A stretch of DNA of 64,000 nt from JADKAV01 sp041393775 (GTDB lineage: Bacteria; Actinomycetota; Actinomycetes; S36-B12; UBA10799): the NCBI GenBank assembly GCA_041393775.1, contig JAWKJM010000006.1, positions 193,896 to 257,895 on the forward strand. Reading direction: 5' to 3'. Position 1 is the first letter of the stretch, and each line of letters starts with the position of its first letter. Shown here piece by piece: positions 1 to 7,783 of this stretch. Made by a program: the position numbers and the translations under genes. The notes beneath the pieces were generated by a model that was not told the origin of the DNA, made no database searches, and saw nothing but the letters and a program-made list of their open reading frames with translations.

Positions 1-783
1 GGCTCGGTGGCGGCTCGCACGCAGTTCCCGACCGGGGACGATCCGGAGGTCCTGGCGGGGAAGTGCGCCGAGTTCTTCGCCGACCACGAGATCGAGTCAG
101 TGGGCATCGGGACGTTCGGACCCTGCGATGTCGACCCTGACTCGCTCACCTACGGGCACATCCTCGAGACACCGAAACCCGGGTGGGCGCACGTGGACCT
201 GCTGGGTCTGCTGCAGGCGAGAATCGCGGTCCCGATGACCCTGACCACAGACGTCAACGCGGCGGCCCTCGGCGAACTGCGGTACGGGAACGCCCAGGGC
301 TACAACGACGTCGTCTACATCACCGTCGGCACCGGGATCGGTGGCGGCGTGGTCGCAGGGGGACGCCTGTCGCCGAACCGACAGCATCCCGAGATGGGGC
401 ACATGCTCCTGCCGCAGTCCGTGGGACCCGGTGTGTGCCCCTACCACGGGAACTGCTTCGAGGGACTGGCCGCCGGCCCGGGGATGCAGGCGCGCGCGGG
501 CGTTCCCGCCCAAGACCTCGCCGACGATGACCCGGCCTGGGATGTTGAAGCGGACATCGTGACGGCCGGCCTGCACAACATCACCTTGGTGCTGGCACCG
601 CAGTGCATCGTCATCGGCGGCGGGCTGGGCAGCCGCGACGCCCTGCATTCACGTCTGCCCGGGCGGCTCACACAATCGCTCAACGGGTACGTTCCGCTGC
701 CCGCGCTGCGCAAACCCGGACTGGGTTCCGACGCCGGAGTGGTCGGCGCCCTCACGCTCGCCCAGGATCACAGCCAGGGCTGA
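1..783 (+). CDS. ROK-family sugar kinase (fructokinase/glucokinase type), 5' end outside the window
   Basis: The reading frame is open to the first base, so the gene is cut by the window edge; the DxGGTK phosphate-binding motif expected at the N-terminus is missing for that reason. About 260 C-terminal residues remain. They carry the ROK hallmarks: DVNAAALGE, VGTGIGGGVV (ATP/sugar-binding loop), HPEMGHM and the zinc-binding cluster CPYHGNCFEG. The family phosphorylates fructose, glucose or related hexoses in the cytoplasm. The stop overlaps the 3' end of convergent zwf by 16 bp. Lying next to glucose-6-phosphate dehydrogenase, it may feed hexose phosphate into the pentose phosphate pathway (inference). 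A GTG at position 7 could be an internal codon rather than the start. Confidence 0.85.
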   Translation, partial: GSVAARTQFPTGDDPEVLAGKCAEFFADHEIESVGIGTFGPCDVDPDSLTYGHILETPKPGWAHVDLLGLLQARIAVPMTLTTDVNAAALGELRYGNAQGYNDVVYITVGTGIGGGVVAGGRLSPNRQHPEMGHMLLPQSVGPGVCPYHGNCFEGLAAGPGMQARAGVPAQDLADDDPAWDVEADIVTAGLHNITLVLAPQCIVIGGGLGSRDALHSRLPGRLTQSLNGYVPLPALRKPGLGSDAGVVGALTLAQDHSQG

Positions 784-2144
784 TGCCAGCCACCCCAGTG
801 CCGGGTCATCGCAGCAGCTGAGGGCGGACCCCACGTGCCCGGCGAGTAGCTCTCGACGGGGGGCGGGGTGTCCAACAACGGCTGCACGATCCGCCACGTC
901 TCCTCCACGGAGTCCTGCCGCGTGAAGTTCGACCGGTCCCCGTGCAGGGCAGCTGAGAGCAGTTCCTCGTACGGCGTACGCCCGGCCCCGCCCTCCTGGG
1001 CGAAGTCCATGTCCAAGTGGATCTCCCGGACACCGCCGTCGTTGGCCCGGCGCGCGTGCAGGATCATCGACGTCCCGGCGTCGGGTTCGATGCGCAGGAC
1101 CAGCTGGTTGGGAGCCAGCCGGTGGGCGCCGGATGCGAACCGCACGGTCGGCGCCCGATGGAACACCAGACGGACCTCGGTCACCTTCTCGGGCAGGCAC
1201 TTGCCGGCACGCAAGAAGAACGGAACCCCTGACCACCGCCAGTTGTCGATCTCGAGGCGCAACGCCACAAAGGTCTCCGTGGTGGAGTCATGGGCCACCC
1301 CGTCGACATCCAGATAACCGGCGTACTGCCCGCGCACGCAATGCTCGGGGGTCGCATCCGGCATCGACTGGAACACATCCCATTTGCGATCCGACACGAC
1401 GTCGACTGCGCTACCGGAAGGCGGCTCCATGGCCACCATGCTCAACACCTGCATGAGGTGGTTCTGCACGACGTCACGCAGTGCTCCGACCGGATCGTAG
1501 AAGGAGCCGCGGTCGGCCACATCGAGATCCTCGGCCATGGTGATCTGGACACTGGACACGTACTTGCGGTTCCACAACGGCTCCAACATCGCGTTCGCGA
1601 ATCGCATGTAGAGGATGTCCTCGACCGACATCTTCCCCAGGAAGTGATCGATCCGGTAGATCTGCGACTCGTCGAGGTACTCGTGCAGAGTGGCGTTGAG
1701 TTGCTGGGCGGAGGCCAGGTCATGACCGAACGGCTTCTCGACAACCACGCGGGCCGACGCCGTCAGACCCGCGTTGTGCAGTCCCCGGACCACCATTGAG
1801 AACAGGGAGGGCGGCACTTCCAGGTAGAACGTCGGGGCCTTGGCCTCCCCGATCGCCGCTCTGACGGCGTCGTACGTGGCGTCGTCGGCGAAGTCGCCGT
1901 ACACGTAGGAGAGCCGGGCTGCGAAACGCCTGAACGCGTGGTCGTCGATCGTCTCGCCCGCGTCCAAGATGCACTGCCGAGCATGCTCCCGCAGGCGCTC
2001 GATCGTCCAGTCGTCGCCTGCCACTCCCACCACCGGGACGTTGAGGCGGCCGTCGACCTCCAGCAGATACAGGGACTTGAGAGTCATTCGCTTGGCCAGG
2101 TCGCCGGTGATCCCGAAGACCACGAGGGCATCAGAAGCGGTCAT
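768..2144 (-). CDS. zwf: Glucose-6-phosphate 1-dehydrogenase
   Basis: Catalyses NADP-dependent oxidation of glucose 6-phosphate, the entry step of the oxidative pentose phosphate pathway. The 458-residue product fits the family. Visible motifs: the nucleotide-binding GITGDLAKR near residues 11-19, EKPFG near 136-140, and the substrate/catalytic signature RIDHFLGK near 164-171. The frame is open further upstream, but the ATG at 2144 is preferred because AAGGGGG lies 9 nt upstream and because homologues begin just before the Rossmann motif. No opcA or tal gene is next to it, unlike the common actinobacterial tkt-tal-zwf-opcA order. It is divergent from the acetyltransferase at 2290. Confidence 0.95.
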   Translation of the reverse strand: MTASDALVVFGITGDLAKRMTLKSLYLLEVDGRLNVPVVGVAGDDWTIERLREHARQCILDAGETIDDHAFRRFAARLSYVYGDFADDATYDAVRAAIGEAKAPTFYLEVPPSLFSMVVRGLHNAGLTASARVVVEKPFGHDLASAQQLNATLHEYLDESQIYRIDHFLGKMSVEDILYMRFANAMLEPLWNRKYVSSVQITMAEDLDVADRGSFYDPVGALRDVVQNHLMQVLSMVAMEPPSGSAVDVVSDRKWDVFQSMPDATPEHCVRGQYAGYLDVDGVAHDSTTETFVALRLEIDNWRWSGVPFFLRAGKCLPEKVTEVRLVFHRAPTVRFASGAHRLAPNQLVLRIEPDAGTSMILHARRANDGGVREIHLDMDFAQEGGAGRTPYEELLSAALHGDRSNFTRQDSVEETWRIVQPLLDTPPPVESYSPGTWGPPSAAAMTRHWGGWHQPWL

Positions 2145-2289
2145 GCCGAGAATCCCCCTTCGAGCACGAGGTGTCTGGGCAATGCGTCGCGGGCTGTCCG
2201 TACCGACTCGATCCACATGGTCCGAGGCTATCCAGGCTGCGCCACCGGCGCCTCTCGGTGACACGAAGGTCACATGTACAAATGAATCC

Positions 2290-2772
2290 ATGCAGGTCCG
2301 ACGTGCTACCGCCGCAGACGTACCCGTGATTGTGCAGTACATACACGAGCTGGCCGAGTACGAGCGCGAGCCCGAAGCGGTCCAGATCACCTCCGAACAG
2401 TTGCAGGATGCCTTGTTCCGCGACGAACCCCACTTGTTCGCGCACGTGACCGAGATCGACGGCGAAGTCGTCGGGATGGCGATCTGGTTCCTCAATTTCT
2501 CCACCTGGGAAGGCACGCACGGGATCTACGTCGAGGACCTCTACGTGACACCGGATGCACGCGGCAGGGGCGCCGGCCGCGGCCTGCTCGCGGCGGTGGC
2601 CGGCGAATGCCTGCGCAGAGGGTTCGCACGACTCGAACTGGCGGTCCTCGACTGGAACCTGCCGGCGATCGCGTTCTACCGCAGCATCGGCGCCGTGGGC
2701 ATGGACGAATGGACGGTGCAACGGGTCAGCGGGGATGCGCTGACGGCCCTCGGGGGCGCCGGCTCCTCATGA
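2290..2772 (+). CDS. GNAT N-acetyltransferase, SSAT/diamine acetyltransferase-like
   Basis: 160-residue GNAT protein expected to move an acetyl group from acetyl-CoA to a small amine. It resembles spermidine/spermine N-acetyltransferase and thialysine acetyltransferases: an IHELAEYER segment near residue 16, then VEDLYVTPDARGRGAGRGLL (acetyl-CoA pyrophosphate loop, about residues 79-98), and DWNLPAIAFYRSIGA near residues 120-134, the usual WN-x2-A-x2-FY motif. The ATG at 2290 is chosen because MQVRRATAADV is a typical GNAT beginning; the frame upstream runs antisense to zwf and is not credible. No clear Shine-Dalgarno sequence is seen. Polyamine specificity is inference from family resemblance. 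Confidence 0.85.
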   Translation: MQVRRATAADVPVIVQYIHELAEYEREPEAVQITSEQLQDALFRDEPHLFAHVTEIDGEVVGMAIWFLNFSTWEGTHGIYVEDLYVTPDARGRGAGRGLLAAVAGECLRRGFARLELAVLDWNLPAIAFYRSIGAVGMDEWTVQRVSGDALTALGGAGSS

Positions 2773-2805
2773 GTCGCCGGACCACGAATCGCGCGGCTCG
2801 CAACA

Positions 2806-2849
2806 TTACTCATCGGTAATCGACCGAACGGTCCGTTACCCGTCGGTAG
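2806..2849. promoter_or_regulatory. Tandem palindromic operator-like sites upstream of a small ORF
   Basis: Two related sites start exactly 30 bp apart: TTACTCATCGGTAA (2806-2819) and TTACCCGTCGGTAG (2836-2849), both of the form TTAC-N6-GTAR. Between and overlapping them, 2815-2840 forms a second near-perfect palindrome (GGTAA..GACCG-AA-CGGTC..TTACC). A short palindrome repeated at about three helical turns is typical of cooperative binding by a dimeric regulator such as a TetR-family protein. The regulator is not identified. The site is 77 bp before the start of the small ORF and 33 bp after the acetyltransferase stop. Confidence 0.5.
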
Positions 2850-2925
2850 GGCTTGGCAGAGGGTCAACGGTGTGAACTGATGGAGGCGGAGGCCAATACA
2901 GACTCGTCACCGAAGGAAGCACATC

Positions 2926-3042
2926 ATGAACCCACCCGTACCCCCCGCCGTCTTCGATCTCGGCACCGATGAACTCGCCACCAGCAGCACCCTCGAACAC
3001 CTCGGCGACGGTGTCGAGCAGTTCGAGTCCGTTTCGGAGTAG
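2926..3042 (+). CDS. Small acidic peptide (38 aa), unknown
   Basis: An ATG preceded by AAGGAAG at 7 nt opens a 38-residue frame beginning MNPPVPPAVFDLGTDEL. The peptide is strongly acidic, has no cysteine, no lysine or arginine, and no membrane segment. It sits in its own transcription unit: the tandem palindromic operator lies upstream and a strong stem-loop follows 37 bp after the stop. The FDLGTDEL stretch is loosely reminiscent of leader peptides of ribosomally made natural products, but no modifying enzyme is encoded nearby, so no function is proposed. The strong ribosome site and isolated unit argue for real expression. Confidence 0.45.
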   Translation: MNPPVPPAVFDLGTDELATSSTLEHLGDGVEQFESVSE

Positions 3043-3079
3043 CCAGACCCGGCGGCGCATCCGAACGCCGCTGTCATGA

Positions 3080-3133
3080 GCGCCCGCAGGCACGGCTCGC
3101 GTCTTCCCCCTCCCGCGAGCCGTCTGCGGGCGC
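3080..3133. terminator. Strong stem-loop between convergent units
   Basis: Arms 3080-3101 and 3114-3133 pair over 20 bp with one 2-nt bulge and a 12-nt pyrimidine-rich loop. There is no T-run after the right arm, as is common in high-GC actinobacteria. It lies between the small ORF on the plus strand and the antiporter gene on the minus strand and could terminate both. Confidence 0.6.
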
Positions 3134-3145
3134 ACGTGGGTCAGC

Positions 3146-4318
3146 TCAGCCGGACCGTAGAGCCGCCCGCCTCACCCAGGGTTTGGCGAAGGTGTCCGCG
3201 AACCGGGCGAGCACCGGTCCGCTCACCGCCAACAGCAGCACGTACGTGGTCGTCAAGGCGCCCACCTCGGCGAAGCCGGCTGCAACGGCCAGCCCGGCGA
3301 TGACGATGCTGAACTCCCCGCGCGCCACCAGGACGGTGCCCGCACGCATGCGACCGCGAGCGGCGGCCTTCTCCCGACCGGCGGCGTACCAGCCCGTGAC
3401 CACCTTCGTCAGCAGCGTCACGCCTGCCAGCGCAAGCGCCTCGGGCAGGACATCGGGGATCGCGGATAGATCGGTTTGGGATGCGAAGGCCAGGAAGAAC
3501 ACCGCGGCGAACAGGTCCCGCAACGGCTCGAGGACCCGGCGAGCCCGGGCGGCAGCAGCGGGTGGGATCACCAGCCCGACCAGGAAGGCACCGACGGCCG
3601 AGGAGATCCCCATGATCTCCGCGACGCCGGCGACCAGCAGCGTCAGACCCAGCACGCGCAGCAGCACCTGCTCGTCGTCCTCGTGGTTGATCAGTCGTTC
3701 GGCCAGCCATTCGCCGCGCTGCGCCATGAGCAGGATCACGACCACGATGGCGATCGCCGCGAGCGATCCGACCGTCCCGGCGAGCACCCCACCGCCCACG
3801 AGCAGCACTCCCAGCAACGGCAGGAACGCGGCCATCGCGATGTCCTCGAGCACAAGCACCGACAGCACAGCCGGCGTTTCCCGGTTTCCCAGTCGGTTCA
3901 GGTCACCGAGTACCTTGGCCACGATTCCGGACGAGGAGACCCACGTGACGCCGGCCAGAGCGATCGCGGCAGGGACATCCCATCCGAGGAGCAGCCCCAC
4001 GATCAGCCCCGGCGGAGCGTTGAGCGCGAAATCGACGACTCCGCTGGGCGCGTGCCGTTTCATCGAGCTGCTGAATTCCTCGGTGGAGAACTCCAGACCC
4101 AGCGCCAGGAGCAGCAACACGACACCAACAGACGCGGCGGCGTCGAGGAACGGACGCGCACTGGTCAGGGAGATCGGCCCATCATCGGCGACCAGCAGCC
4201 CGGCCATCAGGAACAAGGGGGCTGTGGACAGCCCGATGCGCAACGCAAGCGCTCCCGCTGCACCGAGCAGGATCAGCATGAATCCCAACTCGACCAGGAA
4301 CGTTGCGTCGTGCCCCAT
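3146..4318 (-). CDS. CPA2-family cation/proton antiporter (KhtU/KefB-like)
   Basis: 390-residue integral membrane protein with about twelve hydrophobic segments across the whole length, expected to exchange K+ (or Na+) for protons. Family features include GLEFS after the third segment, GVTWVSSSGIVAKVL near residues 119-133, and the RGEFSIVI motif in the C-terminal half. It ends without a cytoplasmic RCK/TrkA domain; that function is supplied by the gene immediately upstream, whose stop is 1 nt before this ATG. This is the KhtT-KhtU arrangement of Bacillus. The later Met is preferred over the extended frame because it starts just before the first membrane helix. Confidence 0.9.
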   Translation of the reverse strand: MGHDATFLVELGFMLILLGAAGALALRIGLSTAPLFLMAGLLVADDGPISLTSARPFLDAAASVGVVLLLLALGLEFSTEEFSSSMKRHAPSGVVDFALNAPPGLIVGLLLGWDVPAAIALAGVTWVSSSGIVAKVLGDLNRLGNRETPAVLSVLVLEDIAMAAFLPLLGVLLVGGGVLAGTVGSLAAIAIVVVILLMAQRGEWLAERLINHEDDEQVLLRVLGLTLLVAGVAEIMGISSAVGAFLVGLVIPPAAAARARRVLEPLRDLFAAVFFLAFASQTDLSAIPDVLPEALALAGVTLLTKVVTGWYAAGREKAAARGRMRAGTVLVARGEFSIVIAGLAVAAGFAEVGALTTTYVLLLAVSGPVLARFADTFAKPWVRRAALRSG

Positions 4319-4319
4319 G

Positions 4320-4805
4320 TCAGGTGCTGGCTTCCAGAATCCCGTGCACCTTTCGCACCCCTGATGCGGTCCCGATCGCAACAAGCACATCCCCGGCCAG
4401 CAGGAGTTGGTCCGGCGGAGGTGAGGTGATGACTTCCTCGCCGCGCACGATCGCGACGATGCTGGCGCCGGTCAATGTCCGGCAGTGTGTCTGCCCCAGC
4501 GTCTTCCCCACATAGGCCGAGGTCGACGGCAGCCGGATGGGTTCGGACTGCAGGCCGGGGATCTCACGGGTGAGCTCGGCCAGCTTCCGGGCGAACCGGG
4601 GGGCTCCAAGAATCTCCGCGATGACTTCGGCCTCGTCGGGTTCCAGCTCGAGCAGGCTGGTGCTGGCATCGGGGTCGTCGTCGGCGTACGACACGATCTC
4701 GGAGTTGCCGTCGCGGTAGACGATCACGCCTATCCGCTTCTGACTCCTGGTTTCCAGTTCGTAACGAATGCCGACGCCGGGCAGAAGCGTCTCTGATACG
4801 TCCAT
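4320..4805 (-). CDS. khtT: KhtT-like antiporter regulatory subunit with RCK_C (TrkA-C) domain
   Basis: 161-residue soluble protein. The N-terminal half (MDVSETLLPGVGIRYEL) matches the KhtT N-terminal domain, and residues about 85-155 form an RCK_C/TrkA-C domain with SAYVGKTLGQ and LLAGDVLVAIG. In Bacillus, KhtT binds cyclic dinucleotides and gates the KhtU antiporter at the membrane; the same role is inferred here from the tight coupling to the antiporter gene 1 nt downstream. ATG 4805 fits the KhtT family start. The gene is divergent from the secreted protein at 4996. Confidence 0.85.
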   Translation of the reverse strand: MDVSETLLPGVGIRYELETRSQKRIGVIVYRDGNSEIVSYADDDPDASTSLLELEPDEAEVIAEILGAPRFARKLAELTREIPGLQSEPIRLPSTSAYVGKTLGQTHCRTLTGASIVAIVRGEEVITSPPPDQLLLAGDVLVAIGTASGVRKVHGILEAST

Positions 4806-4995
4806 GGCCACATCGTGCCGCACCGGGGGTGGTTGCCGCCGAGCGGTGGCACGGCACACTGCGTACAGCCATCGGTGGTCACGATCGGGTGAAGCTCAAG
4901 TTGCCGGTTTGGCTTGCCGATGTGCGTTATGTCACAGTGGTTCGGTTGCGTCGTCAATCAGACCCCCGATAACGTCCAGCGACGTGGAGTATCGA

Positions 4996-5766
4996 ATGCG
5001 ACCAATTGCAGTTGCTGCAGTCCTGATGGTCGCCGCGGCAGGTCCGGCGGTGGCCGATACGCCCACCCCTGTCGACCCGTCGGCGACGCAAACGAAGGTG
5101 AAGCGGGCACCCACGCGCGTGAAAGGCTTCAAAGCCACGGTCCGGACCACTGTCGACGGCACGAAACACCGCAATCGGATGCGGATCATCGGCGGCACAC
5201 CGCGCGAGGTCCGGGTTCAGTACAGCCCCGACGGATCGACCTGGGTGACCAAGAAGACCAAGACCACGGATCCCGACGGCCGGGTCAAGGTGACCATGAA
5301 GGTGGCCCCGGACCGTAACCGGTGGCGTGTGAAGGTGCCCGCCACCGCAGACCACCGCCGGGTCGCCTCACCGGTCAAGACCTTCGCGGTGCAGGCCGCC
5401 GAGACCGAATCAGCAGTACCCGCGCCGGCGCCCAGCTACCCGTCGATCACCGCCTCACAGGTCGCCGCGAACAAGGCGTACGCCCGGGTCTACATCCTCA
5501 ACACCTACGGGTGGGGCGACGACCAATGGTTCGCGCTGGAGCAGTTGTGGACCCGCGAGTCCGGGTGGAACCACCTGGCCGTCAACCCATCATCGGGTGC
5601 CACCGGGATCCCGCAGGCCCTGCCGGGCAGCAAGATGGCCAGTGCAGGAGCCGACTGGAAGACCAACCCACAGACGCAGATCCGGTGGGGGGCCTCCTAC
5701 ATCAAGGACCGGTACGGCGATCCACTGGGCGCGTGGGCGCACTTCAAGTCGAAGAACTGGTACTGA
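4996..5766 (+). CDS. Secreted lytic-transglycosylase-like protein
   Basis: 256 residues: a signal peptide (MRPIAVAAVLMVAAAGPAVA, about 20 residues), a beta-rich middle section of roughly 130 residues, a short linker, and a C-terminal transglycosylase-like domain from about residue 160. That domain carries the catalytic glutamate in WTRESGWN, the NPSSGATGIPQ motif and the end motif GDPLGAWAHF, as in aggregation-promoting-factor and Rpf-like cell-wall enzymes that cleave peptidoglycan. GGAG lies 6 nt before the ATG; an in-frame GTG at 4984 is possible but lacks a ribosome site. Probably exported and active at the cell wall. Confidence 0.85.
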   Translation: MRPIAVAAVLMVAAAGPAVADTPTPVDPSATQTKVKRAPTRVKGFKATVRTTVDGTKHRNRMRIIGGTPREVRVQYSPDGSTWVTKKTKTTDPDGRVKVTMKVAPDRNRWRVKVPATADHRRVASPVKTFAVQAAETESAVPAPAPSYPSITASQVAANKAYARVYILNTYGWGDDQWFALEQLWTRESGWNHLAVNPSSGATGIPQALPGSKMASAGADWKTNPQTQIRWGASYIKDRYGDPLGAWAHFKSKNWY

Positions 5767-5832
5767 CGACTCCGGTCCGCGTCCGTGAGCGGTTGGGCAC
5801 CTGCCCGTCTGTTCGCTCGCGACATGCCAGTC

Positions 5833-6486
5833 TCACCGATGCGTCACGCGGGCGACGGCATTGCTGGACGTGGTGACTGCGTCCCCGACGTAACTCACCC
5901 GCACCCGGGCGGCCTTGCGCGGCGTCACGAAGCGGAACTTCCCGCTCTTGCGGGCATAGGTGTGGCCGAGTCGACGCCACTTCCCGTTACGCAGCCCCGA
6001 CACAGCCAGTGCGGCGCGTCCGGCGATCCCGTTGCTGGCCAGCACCGAACCGCGCACCTTCACCGAGGAGTTGACCGACCGTGCGGTCGTGATCGTCGTC
6101 GAGCTGCTCAGCGGTGTAACGGTGAAGCCGACGAGGAACTGGTTCCGGGTCAGCAGGACGCGGGTGGTGACCGTCGCGGTCCAGGTGCCGACGCTGTCGG
6201 CCGGACAGATCAGAAGGCTTCCGTTGTCGGCACCGGGTCCCCGGCCCTGGAATCCGATCGCGTCGAGACGCTGAGTGCCGCTGGGTGCGGCCACCACAGC
6301 GATCGTCCATCCGGCCCATGCCGGCACATCGGCTGCGACAGTGACCGGGGCTGTGGCGCATTCGTATCCGGCAAGCGCCACGTCACCGATGGACACCGAC
6401 AGCCCGTCCACCCCGCCCGTGTCAGCATGTGCTGGCGAGCCGGTCAAGAGCATCCCCGCACAACTCAGGAACAGGATCCATCGCAC
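5833..6486 (-). CDS. Secreted protein of unknown function
   Basis: 217 residues from a GTG start. The first 21 residues form a signal peptide ending in SPAHA, followed by DTGGVDG. The rest is rich in Ser, Thr and Val with no charged clusters until the C-terminus, suggesting a beta-sandwich. The section after about residue 130 (VKVRGSVLASNG..., then VRVSYVGDA near the end) resembles the Ig-like modules common in actinobacterial exported proteins, which have a Y-G-D-x motif. No catalytic motif is recognised. It converges on the transglycosylase-like gene, 66 bp away. Two Cys residues could form a disulfide. Confidence 0.7.
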   Translation of the reverse strand: MRWILFLSCAGMLLTGSPAHADTGGVDGLSVSIGDVALAGYECATAPVTVAADVPAWAGWTIAVVAAPSGTQRLDAIGFQGRGPGADNGSLLICPADSVGTWTATVTTRVLLTRNQFLVGFTVTPLSSSTTITTARSVNSSVKVRGSVLASNGIAGRAALAVSGLRNGKWRRLGHTYARKSGKFRFVTPRKAARVRVSYVGDAVTTSSNAVARVTHR

Positions 6487-6519
6487 AGCACATCAGACTA
6501 GCTATCGGGCGTGGCCGAT

Positions 6520-7005
6520 CTACGGTTTCGGGCCCTGCTCTCGAACGGTGTTCACCGATTCCATCGCCTCGCGCAGTTCCTGGAGCCAGTCCGCCTCGTG
6601 CTGCCCGACCAGTCGTACGCACCAGGCCAGTGCCTCGGATCGGGAGCGTGCGACTCCCGCGTGCACCAGTGTGTCCAGGACGCGCCGATCATCCTGCTTG
6701 AGCCGGGTCATGACCGGCACACTCAGGCGGGTGAACAACCGCTCGGCCTGCCCGCACCGGGCACCCCACGCGACATTCTTGCCAGTCGCATGCTCGAGTT
6801 CGCGGGCGATACCGATCCGCTCCTCGCGGGTCTGTTCCCGAAAGCGGGCGATCCGGCCTTCAGCAGCCGTCTCGTCGGTGATGCCCTCGGCGGACAGCCG
6901 GCCCACGATCGTGATCTCTTCACGATCCACCACGACCGTGAAATCGTCGAACCAGTCGCCCAAGCGACCGGTCAGCCACTGCTCAATCTGTATTCTTGTA
7001 AGCAT
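6520..7005 (-). CDS. Hypothetical protein, possible ribbon-helix-helix-like C-terminus
   Basis: 161-residue soluble protein, not recognised. The N-terminal 75 residues are acidic and contain DWFDDFTVVVDREEITIVGRL; the middle is rich in Arg and Glu (GRIARFREQTREERIGIAREL). The last 60 residues (PVMTRLKQDDRRVLDTLV followed by ARSRSEALAWCVRLV) look like a short beta strand followed by two helices, which is compatible with an RHH-type DNA-binding or dimerisation unit. The ATG at 7005 is chosen; the open frame runs upstream to 7086 but would overlap the divergent kinase gene. Confidence 0.6.
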   Translation of the reverse strand: MLTRIQIEQWLTGRLGDWFDDFTVVVDREEITIVGRLSAEGITDETAAEGRIARFREQTREERIGIARELEHATGKNVAWGARCGQAERLFTRLSVPVMTRLKQDDRRVLDTLVHAGVARSRSEALAWCVRLVGQHEADWLQELREAMESVNTVREQGPKP

Positions 7006-7069
7006 GTAATCATCATTACGGGAGAAGCCCGACCTGTCACGCCGCGTTCGCCAGGGGAAGAATCGCCGT

Positions 7070-7783
7070 GTGCGCACCAATCGCAACCGGATCGAGATCG
7101 ATGGTGACGTGATCCGGCGATTCCCCGTCCACCTCGAGGATCAGCTTCAGCTGACCCAGGCGGCGGCCCGGCAAGAGGCGGCCAGGCAAGCGGGGTTGCC
7201 GGTACCGGCCATCATCGGGGTGGTGACTGGGGGCACCTCACCTCACCTGGTCATGGAGCGTGTCCGGGCGACCCCCGTGGTGGAGACGGACCTCGATCCC
7301 CGGGCCGAGCGCCATCTCGGTGCCGAACTCGCCCGCTTCGCCGCGCACATGCGGTCGGTGACGGCCTGGGCCGACCCCGACCCGGACCCCGACTGGGCGA
7401 CGTTGTGGCAGGTCCTGGCCCGGGTGGCGCCTACCCCCGAGTGCCTGGCCGCTGCAGAGGTGGCCGCCGCCGTGCGCACGACACTGGTGCACGGAGACCT
7501 GAGCTGGGGCAACCTCCTGGTCGACACGCACGGCGGCCTGGTCGCGGTCATCGACTGGGACGCTGCTGCGCTGGCCGATCCGGCGATGGACTGGGCTGCG
7601 CTGGGCGCGAACCTCGCGCCCACGGTGGTTGCGGAGCTGCGCCGACTCACACCGGAGGCTGCGGAGTTGGACAGAAGGGCGCAGATCTACCTCGCCACCT
7701 GGCCTGTGCAGAACGCACTGTGGCGCGACGGCGACCACCCGTGGCTATCCGGGGGCCGCCCCCTCGCCGAACCGCGTCTGTGA
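7070..7783 (+). CDS. APH-family phosphotransferase (aminoglycoside/choline kinase fold)
   Basis: 237 residues from a GTG with AGGGGAAG about 9 nt upstream. Kinase hallmarks: the catalytic loop VHGDLSWGNLLVD near residue 143 (Brenner motif HxDxxxxN) and the metal-binding IDWDAAALADPAMDW near residue 163. The N-lobe is short, as in many bacterial small-molecule kinases. The substrate is unknown; a hydroxylated metabolite is as likely as an antibiotic, so no resistance role is claimed. The 3' end overlaps the convergent metal-exporter gene by 39 bp. Confidence 0.75.
   Translation: MRTNRNRIEIDGDVIRRFPVHLEDQLQLTQAAARQEAARQAGLPVPAIIGVVTGGTSPHLVMERVRATPVVETDLDPRAERHLGAELARFAAHMRSVTAWADPDPDPDWATLWQVLARVAPTPECLAAAEVAAAVRTTLVHGDLSWGNLLVDTHGGLVAVIDWDAAALADPAMDWAALGANLAPTVVAELRRLTPEAAELDRRAQIYLATWPVQNALWRDGDHPWLSGGRPLAEPRL

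Noticed and set aside
2145..2516. N-terminal extension of zwf
   Set aside because: It would run across the divergent acetyltransferase gene, has no homologous part in the family, and a good ribosome site precedes ATG 2144.
3183..4364. Long open frame antisense to the antiporter
   Set aside because: A shadow frame caused by high GC at third codon positions. Its product is Ser/Thr/Pro/Arg-rich with no domain, whereas the minus-strand gene is a clear transporter.
7070..7783. Antibiotic-resistance aminoglycoside kinase
   Set aside because: Only the general kinase-fold motifs are visible; the fold is shared by many metabolite kinases and the context gives no link to resistance.
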